This document shows positions 15,574 through 25,132 of a stretch of DNA of 64,000 nucleotides, piece after piece. The stretch's first letter is position 1; each line of letters starts with the position of its first letter. Below the pieces are notes generated by a model. It saw nothing but the letters and a program-made list of their open reading frames with translations. It was not told where the DNA came from and ran no database searches. The stretch lies in the NCBI GenBank assembly GCA_964229355.1, contig CAXRDE010000022.1, positions 155,643 through 219,642 of the forward strand, read 5' to 3'. This DNA comes from CAXRDE01 sp964229355. Its GTDB lineage: Bacteria; Cyanobacteriota; Sericytochromatia; UBA7694. A program made the position numbers and the translations under genes.

Positions 15574-16284
15574 TTAAGCGTGGTGTCCCACGTTGGATGA
15601 TCTGTACTCAAGCTGTTCAAGATAACTCAGCATTTCCTTGCCCACTGCTTTGGCGGAAGCAGGATTTTGGCCGGTAATCAGACGGCCGTCCACCGTGATA
15701 TGACATTCACCGGGGGCGCTGGACTCAAAAATGGCCCCGCGTTCTTTCAGAGCGGTTTCAAGAAGAAAAGGAACGACGTCTGTTTTTTTCGCTTGTGCTT
15801 CTTCTTTGTCGGTAAAAGCGTTGATACGTTTGCCCGCGACCAGGTAGTTACCCTGCGACAGTTTGACGTCTACCAGTGCGGCAGGGCCGTGACACACGGC
15901 GGCTACAAATCCGCCTTGCTCGTAAATATCTCGAATGAGCTCCTGGAGGGCTAAGTTATGGCGAAAATCCCACATGGTGCCGTGGCCGCCAGGAAAGTAA
16001 ATGCCCGCATAATCTTTTGCTTCAGCCATTTCAGGGGTTCGGGTGCTACCGAGTTTGCCCTGGACTTCTTTGTCTTCCCAAAAGGTCTTGTTGTCAGGGT
16101 CTTCTAAGTCGAAGGCGTCAGGTAAAGGTTTCCCGCCCTGGGGGCTGGCGAAGTCAATTTCTACGCCCTGTGCTTTGAGTAAATTGTACGGACGCGAAAC
16201 CTCGGCAAGGTGATAACCGGTGAATTCACCGGTGCTGCCGAGCTCTGTGTGGTTGGTTAAAACAAATAATACGCGTTTGTTCAT
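15574..16284 (-). CDS. DJ-1/PfpI family protein (Hsp31-like)
   Basis: The 236-aa protein belongs to the class I glutamine-amidotransferase-like superfamily. The nucleophile elbow AAVCHGPAAL near residue 130 supplies the Cys-His pair. GGHGTMWDF near residue 98 and the TGQNPASA end motif are typical of the Hsp31/YajL-like group that acts as glyoxalase III, deglycase or holding chaperone. Active-site residues are intact. It stands alone with its own terminator, suggesting a monocistronic stress gene. The exact substrate cannot be read from sequence. Confidence 0.88.
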   Translation of the reverse strand: MNKRVLFVLTNHTELGSTGEFTGYHLAEVSRPYNLLKAQGVEIDFASPQGGKPLPDAFDLEDPDNKTFWEDKEVQGKLGSTRTPEMAEAKDYAGIYFPGGHGTMWDFRHNLALQELIRDIYEQGGFVAAVCHGPAALVDVKLSQGNYLVAGKRINAFTDKEEAQAKKTDVVPFLLETALKERGAIFESSAPGECHITVDGRLITGQNPASAKAVGKEMLSYLEQLEYRSSNVGHHA

Positions 16285-16388
16285 ATCCTGTTCTCCTTAT
16301 TTATGTTGATTTTTATCATGGCAAAAGGCCAATTAAAAAAACGTGGTTTGCGCTTAAAAGAAGCGTAAAAACAAGGGCGCGAAAGAAC

Positions 16389-17444
16389 TTAACGCTTTTG
16401 CCAACGAAACAAGCTGGCTCCCACGCTTAAAAAAAGAAAGGTCATGAGGGCCAGGACGGTCAAATGGGATTGTATGTCTTGCAAGCCTGCACCATCGTTC
16501 ATGATGGCGCGGGATCCTTTAACCAAATGGGTTAACGGCATCCACCAGGCCAGACGTTGTACCCAGGGCGATGCCCCTTCTAAAGAAAACCAGACTTCGC
16601 TCAAAAGCATCATAGGAAAAGTCATTAAATTGAGCAAACCGTTGGCCAACTCTTCGCTTTCGGTGCGGGCTGACACCAGTGTGCCGAGGGCGATCAGGCT
16701 TGTGGACCCCACCGTAAAAAGAGCGGCTAACGCCAGGCCGGAGCCCCGTACCGAAAAATGAAAAAGGAGTACACCACCGCCCATAAGAATTAAGGTGTTA
16801 AAGGCCATTAAAAAAAGCCGCGAGGCCACCTGGGCGCCCAAAAATTCAAAGGCGGTTACGGGGGTTGCTGCCAGACGCTTTAAGACACCATTTTTGCGGT
16901 AGCGCACAATCACGTAACCCACCCCAAAAACGGCTGAAAACATGAGATTCATAGAAAGTAACCCCGGAAAAAACCACTCTAAATATGGCACTTCAGCCTC
17001 CCCCGTCAGACTTTTGCGTTGAAACAGAGCGGGCTGCTGGCTGGCATCTTGCTGACGGCGCTCCCACTCATAAATGCTCAGACGCTCGGCCAAATAGCCT
17101 TTGGGTGCGGTTTCGGAGATATGGTACTGGGGGGGATCCGGATCGGTGTCTAGCCAAAGATCAACGCCATGGTGAGCCAGTTTTTGTTGGGCCTCTTTGG
17201 GCGTGCTCAGGGCTACCACCTGAACCTGAGATAGCTTTTGAAAACGCTCGACCCAGGTGGCTTGCTCCCGACCGGAAATGCCTATCTTGACAGCCGGTGG
17301 TGTGGTGTTTTGCCCAAAGACAAAGTAAAGGCCCATCAGGAGCAAAAAAGGAAACACCAGCGCCCAGACCATGGAGTCTCGGTCTCTTAAAAATTCGAGG
17401 TTCCGGGCATAAAACAAATGCCACATCCGCTTGAGCATGGTCAT
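16389..17444 (-). CDS. ABC-2 type transporter permease
   Basis: The 351-aa membrane protein has one N-terminal helix (about 24-43), a long extracytoplasmic domain to about residue 165, then five helices. The ABC-2 signature region VIVRYRKNGVLKRLAATPV is near residues 178-196. This layout matches daunorubicin/drug exporter permeases (DrrB/YbhR type). It overlaps the upstream ATPase gene by 4 nt (ATGA type), so the two form one exporter. An imperfect hairpin followed after 5-7 nt by seven T residues (around 16338-16370, minus) may end the operon. Confidence 0.9.
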   Translation of the reverse strand: MTMLKRMWHLFYARNLEFLRDRDSMVWALVFPFLLLMGLYFVFGQNTTPPAVKIGISGREQATWVERFQKLSQVQVVALSTPKEAQQKLAHHGVDLWLDTDPDPPQYHISETAPKGYLAERLSIYEWERRQQDASQQPALFQRKSLTGEAEVPYLEWFFPGLLSMNLMFSAVFGVGYVIVRYRKNGVLKRLAATPVTAFEFLGAQVASRLFLMAFNTLILMGGGVLLFHFSVRGSGLALAALFTVGSTSLIALGTLVSARTESEELANGLLNLMTFPMMLLSEVWFSLEGASPWVQRLAWWMPLTHLVKGSRAIMNDGAGLQDIQSHLTVLALMTFLFLSVGASLFRWQKR

Positions 17445-18367
17445 TCTCGTAAGCTTCTTCCCGTGAGTTCCAAAAATACGTCTTCCAAAGTGGGGGTGTG
17501 AATCCGGAGCTGCGATAAGGGGATATTGCCTGCCATGAGCGCCCTGAGGGCCTGCTCCAGATCAGGGGTTTCAAAGTGATAATGTTGCGCCTTGCGTTGC
17601 CATTCATGAATGCCCGGGTCGTGAGGGGCTAAATGCCGGGTGGCCCGCTTTAAAAGATGTATTTCAAGCGATAAGGGCAGGTGTAGGGTGACATGCGGGC
17701 AATAACGCTGGATGAGCGCAGGCGCACTGCCTTCGGTGAGCAATTGCCCCTGATCCATAATTCCAATGGTGTCACAGAGTTCCTGGGCTTCATCCATATA
17801 ATGGGTGGTCAGAATCAGGGTTTTGCCCCGGGATTTTAAGGCTTTGACAATCTCCCACAGATGACGTCTGGCCTGGGGATCCATGCCGGTGGTGGGTTCA
17901 TCCAAAAAGATCAGATCGGGATCGTTGAGTAAGGCCAACGCCAAAAGCAAGCGTTGCTTTTGCCCCCCTGAAATGCGGCGATTGTCGCGCTGAAGCAGCT
18001 CCTCAAGTTGACAGAGCGCAATGATGTCTTGCAGCGGAGCTGGATCGCGATAAAGCCCATGAAACAGACGGAGGGTTTCTTTGACGGTTAAATATTGCGG
18101 CAGCTCGGTGTTTTGGAACTGAATGCCGATCTCTTCTCGAAAGCGTTGGTTGCGCGGGGCTCCTTTATAGAGGATTTCCCCTGAACTGATCGACAAGATA
18201 TCCTCCATCATTTCGATGGTGGTGGTTTTGCCGGCGCCGTTGGGGCCCAACAGTCCATAACATATGCCCACAGGGATCGCCAGAGAAACGCCATTAACGG
18301 CTTTAAAGGTGCCATAGTCTTTATGGAGGTTGTGAATGGATAGCAGAGGAGCCGCTGTGCTTGTCAT
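17441..18367 (-). CDS. ABC transporter ATP-binding protein
   Basis: The 308-aa ATPase of the ABC-2 exporter has Walker A GPNGAGKTTT near residue 39, a Q loop, ABC signature ISGGQKQR, Walker B DLIFLDEPTTGMDP, and the switch His in LILTTHYMDEA. The C-terminal extension after about residue 220 is typical of drug or polysaccharide exporters of the DrrA/CcmA type. It is the first gene of the pair. The substrate is unknown. Confidence 0.92.
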   Translation of the reverse strand: MTSTAAPLLSIHNLHKDYGTFKAVNGVSLAIPVGICYGLLGPNGAGKTTTIEMMEDILSISSGEILYKGAPRNQRFREEIGIQFQNTELPQYLTVKETLRLFHGLYRDPAPLQDIIALCQLEELLQRDNRRISGGQKQRLLLALALLNDPDLIFLDEPTTGMDPQARRHLWEIVKALKSRGKTLILTTHYMDEAQELCDTIGIMDQGQLLTEGSAPALIQRYCPHVTLHLPLSLEIHLLKRATRHLAPHDPGIHEWQRKAQHYHFETPDLEQALRALMAGNIPLSQLRIHTPTLEDVFLELTGRSLRE

Positions 18368-18414
18368 GAAGGGCAGTATATCGCGGATTGAATGGTGCGG
18401 TGCGTTAATGCGGT

Positions 18415-18423
18415 GCTATAATA
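18415..18423 (+). promoter_or_regulatory. Extended -10 promoter of the homocysteine methyltransferase gene
   Basis: TGC followed by a perfect TATAAT lies at 18415-18423, 31 nt before the ATG at 18455. No convincing -35 is present at 17 bp, which is usual for extended -10 promoters. The 87-bp gap is too short for a SAM riboswitch and none is seen. Confidence 0.65.
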
Positions 18424-18454
18424 CAGGGCAAATCTTGAAAGTGAAATCCCGTCT

Positions 18455-20302
18455 ATGTTTCCCTCGTTTCGTGAACGTTTATCATCCAATCAATTGATCT
18501 TGTTTGACGGGGGCATGGGCACCATGCTGTATAGCAAGGGCGTTTTTATTAATAAAAATTTTGACCTGCTCAATGTACAGCAACCCGAACTGGTGAAAAC
18601 CATTCACCATGAATATGTGCAGGCAGGTGCGCAGGTCATTGAAACCAATACCTTTGGTGCCAACCCGGTGAAACTGAAATTGCATGGCCTTTTGGAGCAT
18701 ATGGAGGCCATCAATCGACAGGGTGCTGAGCTGGCCCGTCAGGTGGTCAACGAGACCCCGGGGCAGGAGATTCTTGTGTCAGGCTCTATCGGACCTCTGG
18801 GATTGAAAATTGAGCCGTTGGGTCCCACCTCTTTTGAAGAAGCCAAAGGGTTCTTCAAGGCGCAGGCTGCGGCACTGCTAGCGGGTGGCGTCGATCTGTT
18901 TACCGTGGAAACCTTTACTTCTCTCGATGAGTTAACCCAGGCCGTGCTGGCCATTCGCGAACTTTGCGACTTACCCATTATCGCGTCGGTGACCGTTGAT
19001 GAAGATGGCCGTACGCCCCTGGGCACAAAGCCTCGGCGCTTTACTTCAATTTTGCATCAGTTAGAAGTAGATGCCATCGGGTTGAATTGTAGCGTGGGCC
19101 CCAAAACCATGCTCGATGTGATTCAAGAAATGCAGCATTACACCGATAAACCCCTGGCGGCGCAGCCCAATGCAGGGCATCCTCGCATTTTCCAGGATCG
19201 TACCATTTATCTGTGCTCTCCCGATTATATGGCGTCTTATGCCCGCAAACTCATCAAAGCCGGCGTGCAGATTTTAGGCGGGTGTTGCGGCACAACCCCT
19301 GAGCACATTGCTGAAATCGCCCGTTCGGTGAAGGCCTTGCAGTCGGTGCGCGAAATCCCGAGTCGTCCTCTCATCCAGGTGAGTGAAGACTGTCATGTGG
19401 AGCCTGTGCCTCAGGCCGAAAAGTCGCGCTTATCTGCCCGTATGAGTCGGGGCGAAAAGGTGGTTAGCATTGAGCTGACGCCACCCCGAGGCTGTGACGC
19501 CAGCGGTATTTTAGCCAAGGCTAAGGTTTTGCATGAAGCCGGGATTGACGCCATCAATCTTCCTGATGGCCCCCGGGCTTCCTCTCGCATGAGCAACCAG
19601 ATGTTATCGGTCATGATCTTGCAGCAGATCGGTATTGAGCCCATTCCCCATTATTGTTGTCGGGATCGCAATTTACTAGGCATGCAGTCGGACTTATTGG
19701 GCATGTACGCCATGGGTATTCACAATATTTTGCTGGTAACCGGTGACCCTCCCAAATTGGGGGATTATCCCGATGCCACCGCCGTCTTTGATATTGATGC
19801 CATTGGACTGACCAATATGGTACATGCTTTAAACCACGGCTATGATTTGGGCAAAAGTGAACTCAAACAACCCACGGGCTATTTTATTGGCGTGGGCGTC
19901 AACCCGGTGGCCGTCGACCTGGAGCGTGAGCTAAAACGCTATGTGTACAAAGTCGAGGCCGGGGCGGAGTACGCCATTACCCAGCCTATTTTTGATGTCG
20001 AGGCCTTTAAGCGCTTTTTGGATCAGGTGAAAGATCACCGCATTCCTTTTTTGGCGGGCATTTGGCCCCTGACCAGCTATCGCAATGCCGAGTTTATGAA
20101 CAATGAGGTTCCGGGTGTGGAAATACCCGATACGATCATGCAACGCATGTACGAGGCTGAAAAAGCGGGCCGCGGAACCCTGGAAGGGGTTAAAATTGCC
20201 CAGGAGATGGTGCGCCAACTGGCGCAAGATATTCAAGGCATTCAGGTTTCTGCACCCTTTGGCAAAATTGAATTGGCCTTAGAAGTGGTGAATGCCCTTT
20301 AG
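18455..20302 (+). CDS. Homocysteine S-methyltransferase / methylenetetrahydrofolate reductase fusion
   Basis: The 615-aa protein joins a homocysteine S-methyltransferase barrel (about 1-295) to a MetF-like methylene-THF reductase (about 325-610). This is the architecture of Bacillus YitJ. The zinc-binding cysteines are seen in GLNCSVGP (near 211) and GGCCGTTPEH (near 274). The second half starts with the SIELTPPRG motif and has the flavin/folate barrel pattern. It would supply methyl-THF and methionine from one chain, without cobalamin. The next gene overlaps its end by 11 nt. Confidence 0.92.
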   Translation: MFPSFRERLSSNQLILFDGGMGTMLYSKGVFINKNFDLLNVQQPELVKTIHHEYVQAGAQVIETNTFGANPVKLKLHGLLEHMEAINRQGAELARQVVNETPGQEILVSGSIGPLGLKIEPLGPTSFEEAKGFFKAQAAALLAGGVDLFTVETFTSLDELTQAVLAIRELCDLPIIASVTVDEDGRTPLGTKPRRFTSILHQLEVDAIGLNCSVGPKTMLDVIQEMQHYTDKPLAAQPNAGHPRIFQDRTIYLCSPDYMASYARKLIKAGVQILGGCCGTTPEHIAEIARSVKALQSVREIPSRPLIQVSEDCHVEPVPQAEKSRLSARMSRGEKVVSIELTPPRGCDASGILAKAKVLHEAGIDAINLPDGPRASSRMSNQMLSVMILQQIGIEPIPHYCCRDRNLLGMQSDLLGMYAMGIHNILLVTGDPPKLGDYPDATAVFDIDAIGLTNMVHALNHGYDLGKSELKQPTGYFIGVGVNPVAVDLERELKRYVYKVEAGAEYAITQPIFDVEAFKRFLDQVKDHRIPFLAGIWPLTSYRNAEFMNNEVPGVEIPDTIMQRMYEAEKAGRGTLEGVKIAQEMVRQLAQDIQGIQVSAPFGKIELALEVVNAL

Positions 20303-21890
20303 CTTCCGTAAATGGTGGCTTTCCTGCCTTTGCGGCCTGGGGCTTCTGGGGCTCTGGGCGTGCAGCAGTGTGCCCCTGGTGTCTGAAGGGAGCTCTGCGG
20401 TGCAGGCTCAGGCTCCCGCGGGCTTGTCTGTAGAGGCTCTTGCCGCCTGGCAAGAAATCTACCAGCGTCATGGCGTTGCGCTACGACCTTTTGGTGATCC
20501 GTCTCAGGGTTTTGCCTGGTGGATGGCTCTCGGCGGAAAAGCCTATGTGCTCAGTGACCTGAGTGATTTCGACCGCCTCTTACGCTCAGGCTTCTTTGCC
20601 CATGAACTCGATAAATACCCACCCCGCTTTTTTACCCAGGCTCCCCTGACAGAAATTTTGTTGGCCGCCAAAACCGCTGGCAGTGTATTAGCGGGTGGCG
20701 GGGTTTCACAAGGTTTTACGGTCAATGCCTTGCAGCGTCGCCTGGTGGTACTGAGTCTGGATCCCGCGGTGTATCAGGTGCAGGATGTGGCCGTGGCACT
20801 GCACCATGAGATTTTTCACAGTATTGATGACGATCCTTACGCGTCTCACTGGCGTGCCTGTCATCCACAGCCTTTTGTTTATGAAGGCCACGGTGAGCCC
20901 CCCACGGCTCAGGCCTACCCGGCTCCAGGCTTTGTGTCGGATTATGCCCGAAGCGATCTGCGAGAAGATCGGGCTGAAGTATTCGCCTGGATGATGGCGG
21001 CACCAGAGCTGGCGCAGGCCCTGGCCGCTTACAGCGCGCAAGACGCTATATTGGCCTGTAAACAGCAAGGCATTGCGGACTATTTGGTGCAGCATTTTCC
21101 CAATTTTAATGCGACCTGGCTGCAGCAGGTGCGTTGGGGGCTGGCTGCTGAAGTCCTGCCGACTTTAGACAAAAAGCCAGTGCGCCGTCTGGTGCTGCGT
21201 CGTGCGCCCATCGCCTTGCAAACCACATCGCCTTTTGTACCTCCGCGCTTGCCTCTGGCTTTGCCTGAGCTTTTTAAGACTTACCCACGGGTAACTGATT
21301 TTGTAAGTGATTTGCCTTATACCACCGTGTCTGAAACGGTTTTTTCGGCATGGCCTGAGATGGAGCATTGGGAGTTACAGAACCATCGCATGTCGACTTT
21401 GCCTTCAGGCATTGAAGCGTGGTATCACTTGAAATTCCTTATTTTAAGAGGCACTCCTTTGCCCACCCTGCCTCAAACGCTAGAAAAGTTGGTGCATTTG
21501 CAGCGCGTTTCAGCGGATTTGGCCGGGCCGATCGAGGCGGATTTTTCGACATTGGCTTTTTTTCGGGAGCTGGATCTGAGCCTGGCTCCCGCGCTGACGG
21601 CTTTGCCGGAGGGCTTAACCCGGCAAAGGTTTTTACCGGTGCTGAGGCTGGCGGGCGACGGCCTGGAAAGCGTTCAGGCACTGGCGGAGATGCAGGGATT
21701 AAGAACGCTACAATTGGGGCCGCTACCGGCGTGGCGACAACCCCTTGAAGATGTAAAAATACTGGTGTCTCGTCTGCCGAAGCTGGAGCAGTTGGTGCTT
21801 TCTCAGAACGATTGGTCTGAGGCACAACAGCAACAGCTTCGGCAGTATCTACAGAACTATCCAGCGGTACGCTTAGAACTGACCCCATAG
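20292..21890 (+). CDS. Lipoprotein with zinc-metallopeptidase-like and leucine-rich domains
   Basis: The 532-aa product has a lipobox LWAC (Cys24). A protease-like domain follows with HHEIFH (His172, Glu173, His176) and a downstream EDRAEVFAWM segment whose Glu229 could be the third zinc ligand. This resembles putative zinc-binding metallopeptidases. From about residue 350 the chain becomes leucine-rich (LKFLILRG, LRTLQLG, LEQLVLS), forming a small LRR solenoid. Lipidation would place it on a membrane facing the periplasm or outside. It overlaps the previous gene by 11 nt and its 3' end overlaps convergent glnA by 18 nt. Substrate unknown. Confidence 0.75.
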   Translation: MPFSFRKWWLSCLCGLGLLGLWACSSVPLVSEGSSAVQAQAPAGLSVEALAAWQEIYQRHGVALRPFGDPSQGFAWWMALGGKAYVLSDLSDFDRLLRSGFFAHELDKYPPRFFTQAPLTEILLAAKTAGSVLAGGGVSQGFTVNALQRRLVVLSLDPAVYQVQDVAVALHHEIFHSIDDDPYASHWRACHPQPFVYEGHGEPPTAQAYPAPGFVSDYARSDLREDRAEVFAWMMAAPELAQALAAYSAQDAILACKQQGIADYLVQHFPNFNATWLQQVRWGLAAEVLPTLDKKPVRRLVLRRAPIALQTTSPFVPPRLPLALPELFKTYPRVTDFVSDLPYTTVSETVFSAWPEMEHWELQNHRMSTLPSGIEAWYHLKFLILRGTPLPTLPQTLEKLVHLQRVSADLAGPIEADFSTLAFFRELDLSLAPALTALPEGLTRQRFLPVLRLAGDGLESVQALAEMQGLRTLQLGPLPAWRQPLEDVKILVSRLPKLEQLVLSQNDWSEAQQQQLRQYLQNYPAVRLELTP

Positions 21891-23312
21891 GTACTGATTG
21901 GTCACCTGATGGTGAAATAGAATTTCATCGCTTTTGATGCGCGCTCCCAACAGTTTAGGACTGCGATCTGCGGCGCTGCGCTTAAGTTCTAAATACTTGC
22001 TGTGGTTTTCTTCACCCAGCAGTTCTTTCATATACTCGCTGCCCTTAAAGTGGCGCAGGGCATCATGAATTTTGTCGGGTAAAAAGCGGGTGCGGGTGCG
22101 ACGGCTCTCGCTGTCCAGGGCTTCTGGCATGGGGCCTTCTAAGCCGGTTTTAAGCAGGCTATAAAACAGCAGGTAGGGGTTGGTATCGGGGGCCACACTG
22201 CGCACTTCAATGCGGGCAGACTTTTCATTGCCCAGGGGAATGCGTACCATCGAGGTGCGGTCAATGGCCGAAGACTTGATTTGGTTGGGCGCTTCGTAAG
22301 CCGGATCCAAACGACGATACGAATTAACGCTCGGGTTTAAAATCAGGCACAGATCGTTGGCGTTGTTTAAAATGCGATCCACAAAACCAATGGCTAAATC
22401 TGACAGATTGTCTTCGCCGTCAGCGCTGTAAAAGAGATTTTTGCCGTCGCGGGCCAGAGACATGTTGGTGTGCATACCGTTGCCGTTGACGTTAGGAACG
22501 GGCTTGGGCAAAAAGCAGGCGGTCATGCCCATGCCGTTGGCGATTTGGCGCGCCATCAACTGATACAGTTGAATTTGATCGGCGGACTGTAAGGCGTCAC
22601 AGTACGAGAAGTTGAGCTCAAACTGGCTGGGGGCTACTTCAGGGTGGTCTTTTTCGTTGCTAAAGCCCATGGCCCGTTGGGCTTCGGCGAAGCGATCAAT
22701 AAACTGCCGCAAGGGATCCTGGGGCAACGAGTGATAGTATCCCCCGGTAGAGACAAACTCAAAACCTCTGTCTGAACGGAACTGTTGTTCGGCATTAATG
22801 CCTTTAAATAAAAAGCCTTCAATTTCGACGGCGATATTGGCCACGGTTTTGTCAGTGGTCCAGAGTTGGTGGCTCAGCTCAGCCAGGCGTCCCCGCCAGT
22901 CTGAAATGTAGGTGGTATTGTTATTGGCGTGAATCAGGCCAAACACCAGGACTTTACCGGGACCAAAAACGTCTGCGGGCAACCAACGGAAAGAGCCCCA
23001 GTCAATTTTTAAGCGCAGGTCAGATTCGCTAACACCGCTAAAGCCCCGTACGGAAGAACCGTCGAAAGTCAGGTTATCGTAGCTGCTGATCAGAAATTTT
23101 TTGTCGTAATCCAACATGTGTAAGCGGCCTTCTAAATCAGAAAAGCACACTGTTACCGCTTTGATTTCTTTCTTATCGCTCAAATAGCGAATATATTCTT
23201 CTTGTAAAAGGTCAGCATCGTGGTGTTCTGCCACGCGGCTTTTGGCTTCTAAATTGAGTTCTTCAAGTTCGTCATAAGAGATGTTTAAAAAGTTTTTGGG
23301 TCCAGTGATCAT
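21873..23312 (-). CDS. glnA: Glutamine synthetase, type I-like
   Basis: Glutamine synthetase (479 aa) makes glutamine from glutamate, ammonia and ATP. The beta-grasp domain carries FDGSSVRGF, and the ammonia and metal ligands appear in VEIEGF and EVAPSQFELN. The ATP loop is NGNGMHTNMSL and the glutamate-binding Arg lies in RIPLGNEKSARIEVR. The NLYDLPPEE-type adenylylation site is absent, so control by GlnE is unlikely; feedback control is more probable. The last 18 nt overlap the convergent lipoprotein gene. Confidence 0.93.
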   Translation of the reverse strand: MITGPKNFLNISYDELEELNLEAKSRVAEHHDADLLQEEYIRYLSDKKEIKAVTVCFSDLEGRLHMLDYDKKFLISSYDNLTFDGSSVRGFSGVSESDLRLKIDWGSFRWLPADVFGPGKVLVFGLIHANNNTTYISDWRGRLAELSHQLWTTDKTVANIAVEIEGFLFKGINAEQQFRSDRGFEFVSTGGYYHSLPQDPLRQFIDRFAEAQRAMGFSNEKDHPEVAPSQFELNFSYCDALQSADQIQLYQLMARQIANGMGMTACFLPKPVPNVNGNGMHTNMSLARDGKNLFYSADGEDNLSDLAIGFVDRILNNANDLCLILNPSVNSYRRLDPAYEAPNQIKSSAIDRTSMVRIPLGNEKSARIEVRSVAPDTNPYLLFYSLLKTGLEGPMPEALDSESRRTRTRFLPDKIHDALRHFKGSEYMKELLGEENHSKYLELKRSAADRSPKLLGARIKSDEILFHHQVTNQYLWGQF

Positions 23313-23369
23313 GTTTTAAGACCTTTTGTCTAATAAATTAACTTAAAAACCTTTGTCTTAAGCACTAAT

Positions 23370-23378
23370 ATTATATCA
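23370..23378 (-). promoter_or_regulatory. Extended -10 promoter of glnA
   Basis: On the minus strand TGA is followed by a perfect TATAAT (23378-23370), giving a start near 23363 and a leader of about 50 nt before the ATG at 23312. No good -35 is visible. Confidence 0.6.
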
Positions 23379-23395
23379 CTTAATTTTGTGGTGGG

Positions 23396-24634
23396 TTAGC
23401 TTTTTTCAGGTGCCAGCAATTTTTTGCTGCTGATGCCGTGTAAAATGGCGGACACAATCACCGTGCAGAGCACCAGCAGACTGATTTCGCTGAGGGCATC
23501 GCGGTCAAAGTAGGGAGCTGCGTAAGCCAAATAATAGAAAGAACCGATGCCCCGGACGCCTAAAAAGGCTACCGCCAGCCGCATCTTGAAGGGACGACCA
23601 CAACCCAGAAGACCCAGAAGCCCCGTTAGGGGTCTTACCCCCAGCACCAGCAATAGGGCAAAAGCCCAGTAGGCGGGCTGGAATAACTGCTGCCCCTGAT
23701 AAGCCACCAGCACGCCCATCATCAGCAAAAGAATACTGGTCAGACTTTCTTCAAACTGCTCCAAAAACTTAAACATTTTGCGATGGTAAGGGTGTTCTCT
23801 GCATTGGGAACGCGTCACCAGCGCAGCAACAAAAACCGCCAGAAACCCGTATCCGTGGAGCAGTTCTGCGCCAGCATAGGTGAGCAGGGTGGTGCCTAAA
23901 ATAAACACCCCAAAGTGTTGTGACATGGTGTTCTTTTTATGGGGATCCTTGAGGGCTTTAAAGAGCAGCCAACTCAGTAAGCGGCCCGCCAACCAACCGA
24001 TACCAATTCCCAGGCCGACTCTGCTGAGGAGATCCCAATAAAACCATTGCCACAGCAGTTCGGTCTCGCTTTGGTTTCCCTGGTTTTGCCAGGCGATGGC
24101 CAGATAGGTAAACGGAAAGGCCAGACCGTCATTAAAGCCCGCTTCGGTGGTTAAAGCGACTTTTGCAGGATGCTCGCCTTCGTCCTGTTGAGGGGGACCG
24201 GTTTGCATATCATGGGCCAGGACCGGATCCGTGGGCGCCAGGACGGCCCCCAGCAACAGCGCTGTAGCCAGCGGAAAGCCCCAATACATACCGAGAAGTG
24301 TAATAATCCCGATGGAGAGAACCATGGTGATGCCCAAAAGACGCCAGGTGCTGGCCCACAAGCTTTTGTCAAAGGGGCGATCGATTTTGAGACCTGCGCT
24401 CACCAGCGTAAGAACCACCACGGCCTCTGTGAAATGTTCAATGAAGGCCGCATTTTGGGGGTTATACGCCAGGCTCACGCTGGGAAGTAAAGTCGTGCTC
24501 ATGCCCAGGAGAGCGCCTCCGCTCAAATAGATCAGAGCGGGCGTTAGCGGCGTGCTTTTGGCCAAACGGGCAATGAACGGGTTCAGAACGAGCCCGGTGC
24601 CCAGGGTAAACATGATAAGATCGAGCGTTGACAT
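23396..24634 (-). CDS. Cation:proton antiporter (NhaP/CPA1 type)
   Basis: The 412-aa protein has about 12 hydrophobic segments and the CPA1 motifs LGAVLAPTDPVLAHDM (near residue 128) and TEAGFNDGLAFPF (near residue 163), with the membrane Asp residues that carry the ions. It would exchange Na+ or K+ for protons across the inner membrane. No TrkA-C tail is present. Its location a few genes from the kdp potassium system suggests ion homeostasis, though they are not one operon. Confidence 0.9.
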   Translation of the reverse strand: MSTLDLIMFTLGTGLVLNPFIARLAKSTPLTPALIYLSGGALLGMSTTLLPSVSLAYNPQNAAFIEHFTEAVVVLTLVSAGLKIDRPFDKSLWASTWRLLGITMVLSIGIITLLGMYWGFPLATALLLGAVLAPTDPVLAHDMQTGPPQQDEGEHPAKVALTTEAGFNDGLAFPFTYLAIAWQNQGNQSETELLWQWFYWDLLSRVGLGIGIGWLAGRLLSWLLFKALKDPHKKNTMSQHFGVFILGTTLLTYAGAELLHGYGFLAVFVAALVTRSQCREHPYHRKMFKFLEQFEESLTSILLLMMGVLVAYQGQQLFQPAYWAFALLLVLGVRPLTGLLGLLGCGRPFKMRLAVAFLGVRGIGSFYYLAYAAPYFDRDALSEISLLVLCTVIVSAILHGISSKKLLAPEKS

Positions 24635-24708
24635 TGGGCTTTACCGTAAAATGAAAAGCACTAAGAAAGTGAAAAAAACCGCTTAAAAGCGCATAAGGAA
24701 ATAACACG

Positions 24709-25122
24709 ATGTTTAAAGCGCATACCCTTGAAGAGATCAATGCTTCAGGTTTAAATACCGCAGTGGCCCATGTAGGGATTGAATTTACAGCCTCGGGTGA
24801 AAATTGGCTAGAAGCCCGCATGCCTGTGGATGCAAGGACGCATCAGCCCATGGGCTTGCTGCACGGTGGCGCCTCGGTGCTATTGGCAGAGACCCTGGGT
24901 TCCGTGGCAGGTAATTTATGTGTGCAGCCGGGCCAGGCCTGTGTGGGGCTTGAAATCAATGCCAATCACCTGCGGTCTGTGCGGTCTGGGTGGGTCTATG
25001 GGCGCGTGGAACCCATACATGTGGGCCGTTCCACGCAGGTGTGGGAGATTAAAATTCGTAACGCTGAGCAAAAGTTAGTGTGCGTGAGTCGTTTGACCCT
25101 GGCGGTCATTCAAACGACCTGA
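24709..25122 (+). CDS. Hotdog-fold acyl-CoA thioesterase (MenI/EntH/PaaI type)
   Basis: The 137-aa single hotdog domain has the family core GLLHGGASVLLAETLGSVAG (residues about 45-64), with the catalytic Glu in AETLGS. Length and wording resemble Escherichia coli YdiI/MenI and EntH. The former hydrolyses DHNA-CoA in menaquinone synthesis, the latter frees miscarried acyl groups; the substrate here is open. It is divergent from the antiporter and convergent with kdpE, with only 10 bp between. Confidence 0.88.
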   Translation: MFKAHTLEEINASGLNTAVAHVGIEFTASGENWLEARMPVDARTHQPMGLLHGGASVLLAETLGSVAGNLCVQPGQACVGLEINANHLRSVRSGWVYGRVEPIHVGRSTQVWEIKIRNAEQKLVCVSRLTLAVIQTT

Positions 25123-25132
25123 GTTCAGGTTT

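Noticed and set aside
18368..18454. SAM riboswitch before the methyltransferase/reductase gene
   Set aside because: The gap is only 87 bp and shows none of the paired helices of S-box or other SAM riboswitches.
21439..21888. Minus-strand frame (149 codons) opposite the LRR lipoprotein
   Set aside because: Pro/Ala-rich shadow of a leucine-rich coding region, no start signal, and it overlaps the glnA end.
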